This document shows positions 33,912 to 43,330 of a stretch of DNA of 64,000 bases, one piece after another. The DNA lies in the NCBI GenBank assembly GCA_900143635.1, contig FREY01000002.1, forward strand, positions 194,429 to 258,428, given 5' to 3'. The notes under the pieces were generated by a model. That model did no database searches. It had not been told where the DNA came from and worked only from the letters and a program-made list of their open reading frames with translations. Origin of the DNA: Rhodobacteraceae bacterium Alg231-04. GTDB lineage: Bacteria > Pseudomonadota > Alphaproteobacteria > Rhodobacterales > Rhodobacteraceae. How positions within the stretch are numbered: the first letter of the stretch is position 1; each line of letters starts with the position of its first letter. The position numbers and the translations under genes were made by a program.

Positions 33912-36368
33912 TCAAAAGTCCCGCCAGAGATCTTCAGCAGCGTTTCCACTTTGGCTAGCAGAGGGAGAGCGTGGTGCATGCGCCGCAGGAGCGACGTCAT
34001 CCCAGCCACATTCATTCCCCGCCTCTACCTGGCTCTCTTCGATCTCTTCATGGTGTGCAGGGCCTTCCAGTATCGTTTGATCTGACAACCCCAGGGGCTG
34101 CGAATCCATCGGGCTTACACGGTGATCCGGCGACGAAAAATCATACGGAGCACCAGCCGTCTGCTGGGTTTTGAACTTCGATATAAGCTCGGAGAGCCCG
34201 GTTGAGTTCCGGTGCAGCAGCTGACTGGAAGCCGTCGCCTGCTGGACCATCGCAGCGTTTTGCTGAGTGATCTGATCCAGCTGGGAGACGCCGATGTTGA
34301 TCTCGCCAATACCGGTGGACTGTTCAGATGCACCCTCAGCAATCTCTGAAATCAGCTCCGAAATATGCGAAACGCGCAAAACGATGTTCTCCAAAGCAGA
34401 GCCCGCCTGACCGACCAGATCCACACCGCGTTCCACCTGCCGCGAGGAATCGCTGATCAATGTCTTGATTTCCATAGCCGCTTCAGAAGACCGCTGGGCG
34501 AGCGCCCGGACCTCCGAGGCAACCACGGCAAACCCACGGCCTGCCTCGCCTGCGCGGGCCGCTTCAACCCCTGCATTGAGCGCCAGCAGATTTGTCTGAA
34601 AGGCGATGTCATCGATCACGCCGATAATTTGGGCAATATGGCCGGAGGACTCTTCGATTTCCGTCATCGCCGACACCGCGCTACGCACAACAACTCCGCT
34701 GTCTTCCGCTTCGGACTGTGCCTCCGCTACGATCTTTTCCACCCCTCGGGCTCCGTCCGCGGCGGATTTGACGCTGGCAGTCATTTCGTCCAGCGCTGCG
34801 GCCGTCTGTTCGAGCGTGGCCGCCTGGCTTTCCGTACGACGTGCCAGATCACCCGACGCCTGACTGATTTCCGACGCGCCCTGCTGAAGGCTGCCAGAAG
34901 CGCTAACCACTTCGTTTACGGTCCCGTTCAGCTTTTCCAGAGTGCTATTGAAATCCCGGCGCAGACTTTCATCCTCTTGCGGGAATGGGCCTTTGATCGG
35001 CGTCGAGAAGTCACCCTCTGACAAACGGACGAGCCCAACACTCAGTTGCTCCACCACCTTTTCGCGTTGCTTCTGCTGTGCTGCGCGCTCTTCTTCTGCC
35101 TCCTTGGCCTTGCGCAGGTCGGCCTGCATGGCCTCCAGCGTCTTGCCGATTTGGCCCAGTTCGTCGCCGCGAGATGCGGAGGCGATTTCGGTGTTCAGAT
35201 TGCCGGATGAGATCTGTTCCATATTGGCGCAGATCCCTGCAATCGGCCGGACTGCGGATCGTGCGAACAACGAGCCCACGAACGAAATGCCCGTAAGGCT
35301 CGCCAATGCTGCAAACAGAATTTGCAGACGCTGCGCGCGCACCGGTTTCATGATTTCCGCGTGGTCCACCTCGGCCACCATTGCCCATCGCTGGTCAAAG
35401 ATATCCAAGCCGGAGGAAAAGGCGATTGCAGCCTGTCCGTTGCGTCCGATTGCATCCGGGTAGACAGCAGCCGTGCCCTGCAAGGCCGCCGCCAGATGTT
35501 CGGTTTCACGCAGGCTGTCCAGAACCCGGAATCCATCGTCGAATCGCGACGAGCTGCGAGCCTTTAGATCGGCGCCGGCCAGGAACAACTGGCCGGTTTC
35601 CCCCAGCCCCACTTCGCTGTTGAGAACGGTGTTGAACAGATCGACCGGCAGCTGGATCACCATAACGCCCATCGGCATGCCAACGTCGTTATAGACCCCG
35701 CTAGCAAGGAAGGCGGACGGAATTCCGTTGCTCGGCGCATAGGGCTCCAGATCCGAGAAATGCACCTCGCCCTCGCCTCCTGCCTGCGCGGCCCGAAACG
35801 CATGGCCCAGCCCCGAATCCTTATATGCACCGCTGAGAACATTGGTCGCGTAATCGTCTTCTTTGGTGACGCTATAGACCACATCCCCATCGTTGGAGAT
35901 CAGGAAGACATCATAGAATCCCTTGCCCTCCATAAAGGTCACAAACGATGGGTGATAGCGCTGATGCTGTTCATGGTAGGCGTCATCACCACCCCCCTGA
36001 TTTGCCCCCTCGATCAACTTGTGCCGCTCTCCCTGCGGGTGGCTGTTTGAGCCGATATAGGCCTGACGGACGGTCTGGGCAGAATCGGCTTCGATCCACT
36101 CCCAGGTGGTGGTGAACCACTCTGCCGCCTCAGCAGCCGAGGGAACGGCCGCATATGCGCGCAGATCCGCCTCTATGCCCTGCATGAATGCTTCCAGTGT
36201 CACGATTCGGTCAGCCGCCAGAGATTCGAACTGACGCTGGGCAGATTCCCCAGCGCTGCGCTGCAGACTGCGGTCGCTGAGGACCGCCATAATGGCCGCA
36301 ACAAGAACACAGAAGCCGACGACAAACATCGGCATCTTATGTGCAAGCTTCAGTGATCTTCGCGCCAT
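33912..36368 (-). CDS. Methyl-accepting chemotaxis protein with C-terminal WxxF tether
   Basis: An 818-residue receptor. The ATG at 36368 is chosen because GGAGG lies upstream; a longer frame exists but has no such site. A first membrane segment is at about 12-30, a Cache-like periplasmic sensor fills about 31-350 (FYDVFLISNDGDVVYSVTKE), a second segment is near 355-375, then HAMP and the signalling domain. The signalling tip includes IDDIAFQTNLLALNAGVEAA and GRGFAVVASEVRALAQRSSE. The last residues are EDLWRDF, a WxxF motif that can bind CheR or CheB. The ligand is unknown. Confidence 0.95.
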   Translation of the reverse strand: MARRSLKLAHKMPMFVVGFCVLVAAIMAVLSDRSLQRSAGESAQRQFESLAADRIVTLEAFMQGIEADLRAYAAVPSAAEAAEWFTTTWEWIEADSAQTVRQAYIGSNSHPQGERHKLIEGANQGGGDDAYHEQHQRYHPSFVTFMEGKGFYDVFLISNDGDVVYSVTKEDDYATNVLSGAYKDSGLGHAFRAAQAGGEGEVHFSDLEPYAPSNGIPSAFLASGVYNDVGMPMGVMVIQLPVDLFNTVLNSEVGLGETGQLFLAGADLKARSSSRFDDGFRVLDSLRETEHLAAALQGTAAVYPDAIGRNGQAAIAFSSGLDIFDQRWAMVAEVDHAEIMKPVRAQRLQILFAALASLTGISFVGSLFARSAVRPIAGICANMEQISSGNLNTEIASASRGDELGQIGKTLEAMQADLRKAKEAEEERAAQQKQREKVVEQLSVGLVRLSEGDFSTPIKGPFPQEDESLRRDFNSTLEKLNGTVNEVVSASGSLQQGASEISQASGDLARRTESQAATLEQTAAALDEMTASVKSAADGARGVEKIVAEAQSEAEDSGVVVRSAVSAMTEIEESSGHIAQIIGVIDDIAFQTNLLALNAGVEAARAGEAGRGFAVVASEVRALAQRSSEAAMEIKTLISDSSRQVERGVDLVGQAGSALENIVLRVSHISELISEIAEGASEQSTGIGEINIGVSQLDQITQQNAAMVQQATASSQLLHRNSTGLSELISKFKTQQTAGAPYDFSSPDHRVSPMDSQPLGLSDQTILEGPAHHEEIEESQVEAGNECGWDDVAPAAHAPRSPSASQSGNAAEDLWRDF

Positions 36369-36824
36369 CAAACAGTCCTCCAAGAAAATCAACACAGATC
36401 GGGTTACAACAGTCCGACTTGGTACCGGTATCGCCCGCAGAGTGTTAATTTGCCGCTTACGGGCGCGCCCTTTTTCCAAGTTTCTAAATCTGGCCCTGCA
36501 TCGCCTCCTTATGAGTCACAGGTTTTTTCGTCACGCCTGCCTGCGCGGCGAGGCCCACAGAGCATCGGTTTTCGACCGCCTCGGACGGGCCGGTGCGAAT
36601 CGCACAATCGGCTGTTCCAGGCAGACAGTCGCCGCCCTCCCCTTCTCCGCGTCCCAATAAAACGCATACAACTATGGATAAAATTGATCGCACAGGAGGA
36701 GCGTATCTGAACCAAATTTACGCTTCACCGCGCTTCCGGCAATCAAATGTTAAGGCCAGATGCCTAAGCAAGAAGCTATCGAAGTCCAATTTTAAAGCCG
36801 ACAACGGGGGCCCGAATCGCAGAA
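36369..36824. other. Divergent intergenic region between the receptor and STAS genes
   Basis: This 456-base gap must hold promoters for both chemotaxis units. Near 36693-36700 there is a strong ribosome-site-like AGGAGGAG with no ATG, GTG or TTG at useful spacing. Further on TTAAGGC ... GCCTAAG forms a short inverted repeat near 36749-36768. Open frames here lack any family resemblance. No RNA gene was recognised. Confidence 0.45.
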
Positions 36825-37112
36825 ATGACTACAGCAACGCAACAACATGTTTTGGATTTGCCAAATGCATTTTCAGATCTGGACACGCTGATCTCCTTCT
36901 TGCGCAATGCCCGGTCCCAACCGGTGGAGATTGATTGCAGCAAGGCTTCTATAATCCCATCCCGCTGCCTGCAGGTACTGCTGGGTGCGGAACAGCAATG
37001 GCGCTCCGAGGGCCTGGAATTCTCGGTCATCAACGTAACCGCCGGCGCTCGCCGCGCACTGAGCCTGATGGGCCTGGAGCCCTCCCGATTTCAAGACGAG
37101 GAAACAGCATGA
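36825..37112 (+). CDS. STAS-domain protein, first gene of the che operon
   Basis: A 95-residue single STAS domain, with PVEIDCSKASIIPSRCLQVL corresponding to the conserved loop and second helix, and a C-terminal EFSVINVTAGARRALSLMGL. STAS proteins commonly act as anti-anti-sigma factors or as adaptors. The usual phosphorylatable Ser region reads KASIIPSR, so a switch is possible but not shown. The four-base overlap with cheY (ATGA) indicates coupling. STAS genes at the head of che operons occur elsewhere in alphaproteobacteria. Confidence 0.8.
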   Translation: MTTATQQHVLDLPNAFSDLDTLISFLRNARSQPVEIDCSKASIIPSRCLQVLLGAEQQWRSEGLEFSVINVTAGARRALSLMGLEPSRFQDEETA

Positions 37113-37483
37113 AAACCAAAGTTCTGGCAATTGACGACTCCCGGACCATCCGGAACTTGCTGGCTGCAACGCTGGAAGAAGCCGGTTTCGAATATCATTG
37201 CGCCGTGGATGGTCGCGAAGGTGTCGATATGTATACCGACGTGGATCCCGATGTGGTCATCACCGATATCAATATGCCCAACCTCGACGGGTTCGGCGTC
37301 ATCGAAGAGCTGCGGGGCGATGACTTCGCTTCCAAGGTTCCGATTCTGGTGCTGACCACGGAAAGCGCCCCGGAAATGAAGGCCCGCGCCCGCGGCGCCG
37401 GCGCCACCGGCTGGATCACCAAACCGTTTGACGATGATTCCCTGATCTTCGCTCTCAAACGCGTAACAGGGGCGGCGATGTAA
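37109..37483 (+). CDS. cheY: Chemotaxis response regulator CheY
   Basis: Single receiver domain, 124 residues. Acidic pair Asp9-Asp10 in VLAIDDSRT, acceptor Asp53 in VVITDINMPNLDG, Thr in VLTTES and Lys in WITKPF are all present. It lies between the STAS gene and cheA, one base before the cheA start. With a second CheY at 41045, one may act as output to the motor and the other as a phosphate sink, as in other alphaproteobacteria; which is which cannot be told here. Confidence 0.94.
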   Translation: MKTKVLAIDDSRTIRNLLAATLEEAGFEYHCAVDGREGVDMYTDVDPDVVITDINMPNLDGFGVIEELRGDDFASKVPILVLTTESAPEMKARARGAGATGWITKPFDDDSLIFALKRVTGAAM

Positions 37484-37484
37484 G

Positions 37485-39716
37485 ATGGCCGGCTCGATTC
37501 AAGATACCTTTTTCGAGGAGTGTGAAGAGCTCCTCGAAGCCATGGACGAAGGCCTGACCGCCATCGAAGGCGGGGATCAGGATCCGGAAATCGTCAACGC
37601 GGTATTCCGCGCGGTACATTCCATCAAAGGGGGCGCTGGCGCCTTCGGGATGGAAGAGCTGGTGGCATTTGCCCACAAGTTTGAAACCGTGTTTGACGAT
37701 GTGCGCTCGAACAAGCTGCAGCTTGATCCCAAGCTCATTCAGCTCTTGTTCCGCGCTTCGGACCACCTTGCAGACCTGGTAACCAGGGCCCGCGACGGCG
37801 GCCAAACAGACGCTGAGCATCATGATGTCCTCATCAAGGCGCTCGAAGAATACATCGATGAAGAAGAAGAAGAGATCGTCTTTGAACCGATGGGGTTTGG
37901 TGGTTTGGATATGGGCGGCCTGCCCGACCTTCCGCTGCCGGATCTGGACGCTATGGCAGGCGGCATGATCGACACTGCGTCGACCACACCGATGGAAACA
38001 CTCTACAAAGTCCGTTTCCACCCGCTGAAGGAAATGTTCGCCACCGGCAACGAACCCTTCTTCCTGCTGCAGGCGCTCTCTGACTTGGGCACAATGGATG
38101 TCACGCTGGATGACAGTGAACTTCCGGGCTTCGATGTCATGGATCTGGACGAGAACTATCTCGCTTGGAACATTGAGCTGCGCTCGAAAGAGCCGCGCTC
38201 AGCCGTTGAAGCCGTGTTCGAATTCGTTGAGGGCCTATGCGAGCTCACCATCGACACTGAGGAGGTTGAGGCCTCTGAGGTTCCTGGCGACGCCGATGGC
38301 GATGCGGCGCTTTCCGCATTGAACGACGCATTCGGCACTGCGCCAGCGGAGGACGAGCCCGTAGCAGCCCCTGCCCCTTTAGCTGAAGTGGCGCCCGAAG
38401 AGCCCAAGCCTGCCCCCGTGGCAGAGCCCAAGCCAGCGGCGGCGCCGGTCAAGGCTGAGGAAAATACTCCTCCGCCAGCCAAAAGTGAAAGCCGTGGTCC
38501 CAAGCCGACCCTGCGGGTCGAACTGGAACGTGTCGACCGGCTGATCAACGCCGTTGGCGAGCTGATCATCAACCATTCCATGCTGGCGCAGCAAATCGCC
38601 AATCTGGATGCCGGTGATGTGCGTGACGTCGAGATTGAATTGGAGGGCTTCAAAAATCTGGCCCGCGATATTCAGGAAGGTGTCATGGCCATTCGTGCGC
38701 AGCCGGTAAAACCGCTGTTCCAGCGCATGGCCCGCATTGTGCGCGAAGCATCCTCCGCGACTGGCAAGAACTGCAAACTTGTCACCGAGGGTGAAGCCAC
38801 CGAAGTCGACAAAACGGTGATCGAACGCCTGTCCGACCCGCTGACGCATATCCTGCGCAACGCGGTGGACCATGGGGTCGAAAAACCAGAAGACCGTGAG
38901 GCTGCCGGCAAGAGCAAAATGGGCGAGATCAGGCTTTCTGCCTCGCATCGTTCCGGCAGTGTTTATATCGAAGTCAGAGATGACGGCGCCGGTGTGAACC
39001 GACCACGCGTCAAACAGATCGCCATCGACAAGGGTCTGATCCCGGAAAATGCCGAACTCACCGATAATGAGATCGACAACCTCCTGTTCCTGCCCGGTTT
39101 CTCGACCGCCAAGGAGATTTCGAACCTCTCTGGTCGTGGCGTTGGCATGGACGTTGTCAAAAACGCTGTCACCTCGCTTGGGGGACGGGTCAATGTGACC
39201 TCGACACCGGGCAAGGGGTCGGTCTTTTCAATCATCCTGCCACTGACCCTGGCGGTCATGGACGGCATGGTTGTGTCGGTTGGCGGCCAGACCATGGTGG
39301 TGCCGATCACCTCGATCGTCGAAACCATGCGCGGCAACGACGAAATGCTGAGCAACCTTGGCGCTGACGGAACTCTGCTGTCGATCCGTGGCAGTTTTGT
39401 CCCGGTGTGCGACGTGGCAAACGCGCTTGGCCTGAAAGATCCCTTCTCGGATCATCAGCAACCCGGTGTCTTCCTTCTGGTTGAAACCGAAACCGGCCAG
39501 CGTTGCGCTCTCGCCGTGGATGACATCCACGACCAGCGCCAGGTCGTCATCAAAAGCCTCGACGGCGTCTGCGGAAACATCGACGGCGTTTCTGCGGCAA
39601 CCATTCTTGGAGATGGCAAAATCGCCATGATCCTCGATCCCGAGAGCATCATCGCGGCCAGCCCGGCCGCCGCCTTTGATCCTGACCGGAGGATGAGCAA
39701 TGCAAGCGCAAGCTGA
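37485..39716 (+). CDS. cheA: Chemotaxis histidine kinase CheA
   Basis: The 743 residues contain an HPt domain with phosphorylated His45 in AVHSIKGGAGAFGM, a linker with a Pro/Ala/Glu-rich stretch (about 275-340), the dimerisation and ATPase domains with HILRNAVDHGVEKPEDREAA, VRDDGAGVN and STAKEISNLSGRGVGMDVV, and a CheW-like C-terminal domain (about 590-725). It phosphorylates CheY and would dock to the receptor through CheW. It overlaps cheW by 17 bases. Confidence 0.97.
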   Translation: MAGSIQDTFFEECEELLEAMDEGLTAIEGGDQDPEIVNAVFRAVHSIKGGAGAFGMEELVAFAHKFETVFDDVRSNKLQLDPKLIQLLFRASDHLADLVTRARDGGQTDAEHHDVLIKALEEYIDEEEEEIVFEPMGFGGLDMGGLPDLPLPDLDAMAGGMIDTASTTPMETLYKVRFHPLKEMFATGNEPFFLLQALSDLGTMDVTLDDSELPGFDVMDLDENYLAWNIELRSKEPRSAVEAVFEFVEGLCELTIDTEEVEASEVPGDADGDAALSALNDAFGTAPAEDEPVAAPAPLAEVAPEEPKPAPVAEPKPAAAPVKAEENTPPPAKSESRGPKPTLRVELERVDRLINAVGELIINHSMLAQQIANLDAGDVRDVEIELEGFKNLARDIQEGVMAIRAQPVKPLFQRMARIVREASSATGKNCKLVTEGEATEVDKTVIERLSDPLTHILRNAVDHGVEKPEDREAAGKSKMGEIRLSASHRSGSVYIEVRDDGAGVNRPRVKQIAIDKGLIPENAELTDNEIDNLLFLPGFSTAKEISNLSGRGVGMDVVKNAVTSLGGRVNVTSTPGKGSVFSIILPLTLAVMDGMVVSVGGQTMVVPITSIVETMRGNDEMLSNLGADGTLLSIRGSFVPVCDVANALGLKDPFSDHQQPGVFLLVETETGQRCALAVDDIHDQRQVVIKSLDGVCGNIDGVSAATILGDGKIAMILDPESIIAASPAAAFDPDRRMSNASAS

Positions 39717-40164
39717 ACTAAGACATGCCGAACACAGCGAGTTCGTCAGTTTCACCGTCACAGGCCAGGCCTTTTGCCTGCAGATCAAGCAGATCCGAGA
39801 GATCCGCCGCTGGTCGCCGGTGACCGTATTGCCACATGCGCCCCATGACGTTCTGGGCGTGATGAACCTGCGTGGTGCGGTGATCCCGATCTACGATCTG
39901 TCGGCCCGTTTCGGGCTGGAAACCACCGAAGCCAGCGAGCGTAACGTGGTGATTGTGGTTGCGGTCCAGGACAAACCCGTTGGCCTTTTGGCGGAATCTG
40001 TTTCTGAGATCATCTCGATCAACCCGGACGACATTCAGGAAACCCCTGCTGTCGACAGCCGCAATACCATGGAGTTCATCCAGGGCATCATCAGCCACGA
40101 TGGCGGTATGGTCCGGATCATCAATCTCGAAGCAGTTATTTCGGTTCCTGAGCAGGTATTCTAA
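39700..40164 (+). CDS. cheW: Chemotaxis coupling protein CheW
   Basis: Links receptor and CheA. The 154 residues form one CheW domain, with FVSFTVTGQAFCLQIKQIRE near the start, VLGVMNLRGAVIPIYDLSAR in the centre and FIQGIISHDGGMVRIINLEA at the end. The start lies inside the cheA tail and the stop shares a base with cheR (TAATG), so the three are cotranslated. Confidence 0.96.
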   Translation: MQAQAELRHAEHSEFVSFTVTGQAFCLQIKQIREIRRWSPVTVLPHAPHDVLGVMNLRGAVIPIYDLSARFGLETTEASERNVVIVVAVQDKPVGLLAESVSEIISINPDDIQETPAVDSRNTMEFIQGIISHDGGMVRIINLEAVISVPEQVF

Positions 40165-41027
40165 TGTCTCTAATTCAGCCTATTGGATCAGCATCCAGTG
40201 ACTTTACGCTGTCGGATCAGGACTTTGAGGCGATTGCCCGGTTTGCGCACAAGAACTTTGGACTTGCGCTGTCGAGCAATAAAAAGCCTCTGGTTTCTTC
40301 GCGGCTGTCGCGTCGGCTGCGGATGCTGAATGTCACCGACTTTTCTGCCTACCTGAAAGGGCTGGAGCAAAAGGAAGGCGAATCTGAGCGCAGCGAGCTG
40401 CTGTCGCTTCTGACCACCAATGTGACCCAGTTCTTCCGGGAACCGCATCATTTTGAGACGCTGCGCGACACTGTTTTGCCGCCGCTGCTCGAAAAGGCGC
40501 GCAAAGGAGGCCGGGTGCGTCTTTGGTCGGCGGGCTGTTCCAATGGCCAAGAGCCCTACACGATCGCCTCGGTGGTGCATTCGCTGTGCCCCGAAGCGGC
40601 CCGTCTGGATATCAAGGTGCTGGGGACGGATATTGATCCGGTGGTTGTTCGCACGGCAAAGGCTGCCAGGTACAACGCCGATGAACTGTCCCAGATCCCG
40701 ACGCAATACAAAAAGATGGTGGGAAAAGACGGTCAGAGCATTTCGCCCGAAGTCAGCAATCTGGTGACCTTTGGCGTGCTGAACCTGATCGAACCCTTCC
40801 CCTTCCGCGGAAAGATGGATGCGATTTTCTGCCGGAACGTGGCGATCTACTTTGACACGCCAACACAGCAAAAGGTCTGGTCTGCCTTTCAGCAGACGCT
40901 GAACCCAGGTGGCTATCTCTTTATCGGCCACTCAGAACGGATGTCCGGTCCGGCAGCCTCTCACCTGCAGACCGGCGGCATCACTACATATGTCAACACT
41001 CCCGCAGGCACGCCCCGCGGAAGCTGA
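40164..41027 (+). CDS. cheR: Chemoreceptor methyltransferase CheR
   Basis: Methylates receptor Glu residues. The 287 residues have the helical N-terminal domain (about 15-90, ending LLTTNVTQFFREPHHFETLR) and a Rossmann domain with VRLWSAGCSNGQEPYTIA for SAM binding, then FRGKMDAIFCRNVAIYFDTP. A beta subdomain that could bind the WxxF tether would be expected near 190-220. Operon position after cheW is usual. Confidence 0.96.
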   Translation: MSLIQPIGSASSDFTLSDQDFEAIARFAHKNFGLALSSNKKPLVSSRLSRRLRMLNVTDFSAYLKGLEQKEGESERSELLSLLTTNVTQFFREPHHFETLRDTVLPPLLEKARKGGRVRLWSAGCSNGQEPYTIASVVHSLCPEAARLDIKVLGTDIDPVVVRTAKAARYNADELSQIPTQYKKMVGKDGQSISPEVSNLVTFGVLNLIEPFPFRGKMDAIFCRNVAIYFDTPTQQKVWSAFQQTLNPGGYLFIGHSERMSGPAASHLQTGGITTYVNTPAGTPRGS

Positions 41028-41044
41028 TAGCAAAGGAAAGACAA

Positions 41045-41431
41045 ATGAGCCTCAAAGATTCACTGCGCGTCATGGTAGTTGATGACATGTCCACCAGCCG
41101 GGGTATTCTCACCCAGTCGCTGGATGAGATCGGCATCAAGAACTACATGGTCGAAAACAATGGTCAGTCCGCATTCCAGAAACTGGTGGCGACACCGGTG
41201 CATCTGGTGCTGTCGGATTATAACATGCCGGGAATGGACGGGCTGGGCCTGCTGCAGCACCTGCGCGGACACCGGGTAACACAGCGTGTGGGTTTCATTC
41301 TGGTTACCGGCAAGCCGACTCCGGAAATCGTGGAAGTCGGCCGCAAACTGGCGATGAACAACATCATCCGCAAACCGTTCACCGTTGCCCAGATGAAGCA
41401 GACCATTGAACAGGTGGTGGGCAAGCTGTGA
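41045..41431 (+). CDS. Second CheY-like response regulator
   Basis: A 128-residue receiver domain. Acidic pair Asp13-Asp14 in VMVVDDMSTSRG, acceptor Asp58 in LVLSDYNMPGMDG, Thr in LVTGKPT and Lys in IIRKPF are conserved. It differs clearly from the CheY at 37109, so it is not a recent copy. AAAGGAAAG precedes the ATG. It overlaps the next small gene by four bases (GTGA). Confidence 0.93.
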   Translation: MSLKDSLRVMVVDDMSTSRGILTQSLDEIGIKNYMVENNGQSAFQKLVATPVHLVLSDYNMPGMDGLGLLQHLRGHRVTQRVGFILVTGKPTPEIVEVGRKLAMNNIIRKPFTVAQMKQTIEQVVGKL

Positions 41432-41763
41432 AATATGAGGCCCCCCCCATCAACCCGATGCCGGATCTCTGCGCCGTCACGTCGCGCGAGATGGTCCAGC
41501 TGCAGTCACAGATCGAGAGCATCGAAGATGCGGTGCTCGCGATCATCAAACGCAGCGGTGCTTTGACCAGCGATGATCGCAAGACGTTACAGGATTTCGA
41601 TCTGGTCATTCAGACCCTCGCCGGGCTGACTGGCTTTTTCGAACGGCTGGAAAAGCAAGTTTCCGAAACCGGTCAGGCTGACATGGTGCTGGCATCCGAA
41701 GCCATCACACTGCGCAAGCTGAAAGACCGATTGCGGACGGCCTGCGGGCCGTTGGCACCCTGA
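41428..41763 (+). CDS. Small helical protein at the end of the che operon
   Basis: A 111-residue protein with a GTG start overlapping the stop of the second cheY. Residues 20-45 (EMVQLQSQIESIEDAVLAII) and 52-100 form long amphipathic helices. No membrane segment, Cys cluster or known domain is visible. It is shorter than CheZ and the CheZ phosphatase motif could not be identified. Tight coupling to a CheY-like protein suggests a partner or regulator of that receiver. Confidence 0.7.
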   Translation: MKYEAPPINPMPDLCAVTSREMVQLQSQIESIEDAVLAIIKRSGALTSDDRKTLQDFDLVIQTLAGLTGFFERLEKQVSETGQADMVLASEAITLRKLKDRLRTACGPLAP

Positions 41764-41806
41764 GATAATAACGCTGTCGCGCCTCAGTCGCGGGGCGGAC
41801 TAAATT

Positions 41807-41852
41807 GCGGTTCTGCACTGGTCTGTGGCTCAGCCAGTGCAGGGCCGCTTTT
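41807..41852 (+). terminator. Terminator of the che operon
   Basis: GCGG plus CTGCACTGG (41813-41821), a 12-base loop, CCAGTGCAG (41834-41842) plus CCGC, then TTTT. It stands between the che operon and the converging nucleotide-sugar dehydrogenase gene. Confidence 0.85.
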
Positions 41853-41869
41853 GAGTCAAAGCCTGCGCG

Positions 41870-43156
41870 CTAAAGGCGCAGATCGCTCTCTTCCGCGGGG
41901 AGAATGTTTTTCAGATCATACAGCACATGTTCAGGCGCCCCATATGCCCGCAGCGCCGCACTTCCACCGGTGCGAAACGCATCATGCGCCACAGCGGCAA
42001 TGACACCCTGATACCGGCCGTGTTCCGGCGCGGCGGTCAAAGTCAAACCGTTTTCCCGCAGCGCCTCTTCGGGGTCTGCCCATGGATCGTGGACATCGAC
42101 CTCAACACCATAATCACGCAGTTCCTCGACCAAATCGACGACACGGGTATTTCGGATATCGGGGCAGTTTTCCTTGAAGGTCAGCCCCAGCACCAGAATA
42201 CGCGCGCCGTTCACATGAATGCGCCGCTGCAGCATCGCCTTGACCATGCGCTGTGCCACATAGGCCCCCATGCCGTCGTTAACCCGCCGACCTGCCAGAA
42301 TGACCTGTGGCTGGTGGCCTTCGGCCTCGGCCTTATGGGTCAGATAATAGGGGTCCACACCGATACAGTGCCCGCCCACCAAACCCGGACGGAAGGGCAG
42401 GAAATTCCACTTGGTGCCGGCCGCTTCCAGCACAGCCTCGGTATCGATATCCAGTCGGTTGAAAATCATCGCCAATTCGTTGACCAGCGCGATATTCAGA
42501 TCCCGCTGGGTGTTCTCGATGACCTTTGCCGCCTCGGCGACACGGATGCTGGCCGCCTTATGCGTGCCGGCGGTGACAATCTCTGCATATAGGCTGTCGA
42601 CGACATCAGCTGCCTGCGGCGTAGAGCCCGAAGTGACCTTCACGATATTGGTCAGCCGCCGGGTTTTGTCGCCAGGGTTTATCCGCTCGGGACTGTAGCC
42701 AAGAAAGAAGTCGCGATTGACCGTGAGGCCGGACATCTGTTCCAGAACCGGGGCGCAATCCTCTTCGGTTGCGCCCGGATAGACCGTGCTTTCATAAATC
42801 ACCAAGTCACCGGGTTTCAAAGCCCGGCCCACGGTCCGTGACGCCGCCAGCAACGGGCCCAGATCGGGGCGTTTATGGGCGTCGATCGGCGTCGGAACCG
42901 TCACGATGAACACTGAACAGTCGGCCAGGCTGGCGGGATCGCCGGAAAATGTCAGATGTTCAGCCGCGGCCAGATCCTCGGGCGCCACTTCCCGCGTGTT
43001 ATCATGTCCGGCCCGCAGCTCTGCAATCCGCGCCGCGCCGATATCAAAGCCAAGCACCTCGCGGTGGCGTCCGAATTCGACGGCCAGCGGCAGGCCCACA
43101 TAGCCCAATCCAATAACGGCAATTTTTGCCCCTGCTGTCGTCGGCTGAACTGTCAC
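41870..43156 (-). CDS. Nucleotide-sugar dehydrogenase, TviB/WbpA-like
   Basis: Oxidises a UDP-N-acetylhexosamine to the uronic acid, using NAD twice. The 428 residues have the NAD loop [10 protein letters not shown] (16-25) and the catalytic Cys264 in [20 protein letters not shown], the form found in UDP-GlcNAc/GalNAc dehydrogenases rather than UDP-glucose dehydrogenase. A separate UDP-glucose enzyme is encoded at 55465. Exact substrate is not resolved. It is divergent from manC, so it probably feeds a surface polysaccharide. Confidence 0.9.
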   Translation of the reverse strand: MTVQPTTAGAKIAVIGLGYVGLPLAVEFGRHREVLGFDIGAARIAELRAGHDNTREVAPEDLAAAEHLTFSGDPASLADCSVFIVTVPTPIDAHKRPDLGPLLAASRTVGRALKPGDLVIYESTVYPGATEEDCAPVLEQMSGLTVNRDFFLGYSPERINPGDKTRRLTNIVKVTSGSTPQAADVVDSLYAEIVTAGTHKAASIRVAEAAKVIENTQRDLNIALVNELAMIFNRLDIDTEAVLEAAGTKWNFLPFRPGLVGGHCIGVDPYYLTHKAEAEGHQPQVILAGRRVNDGMGAYVAQRMVKAMLQRRIHVNGARILVLGLTFKENCPDIRNTRVVDLVEELRDYGVEVDVHDPWADPEEALRENGLTLTAAPEHGRYQGVIAAVAHDAFRTGGSAALRAYGAPEHVLYDLKNILPAEESDLRL

Positions 43157-43330
43157 TGCGTGGTCCCCTGCTTGCTTGTCGGCCGCTTTGGCCCGGCGTT
43201 TTGGTTATTGCGGTATTTCAACGCAAAGCCAAGCAACTGTGTGTCGCAGACGGCCGATGGTGGCCTGCTGGCATTTCCAAGTGGTCTCCGCCCTTCGTCG
43301 GCATAGGTTGTTAAAACAGGGGGCGTTGAA

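Noticed and set aside
36436-36460. TTAA ... TTAC near the receptor promoter as a CtrA site
   Set aside because: The spacer is eight bases, not seven, and one half-site is imperfect.
36593-36934. A 113-codon frame overlapping the start of the STAS gene
   Set aside because: It crosses a better-supported gene in another frame and has no ribosome site at its first ATG.
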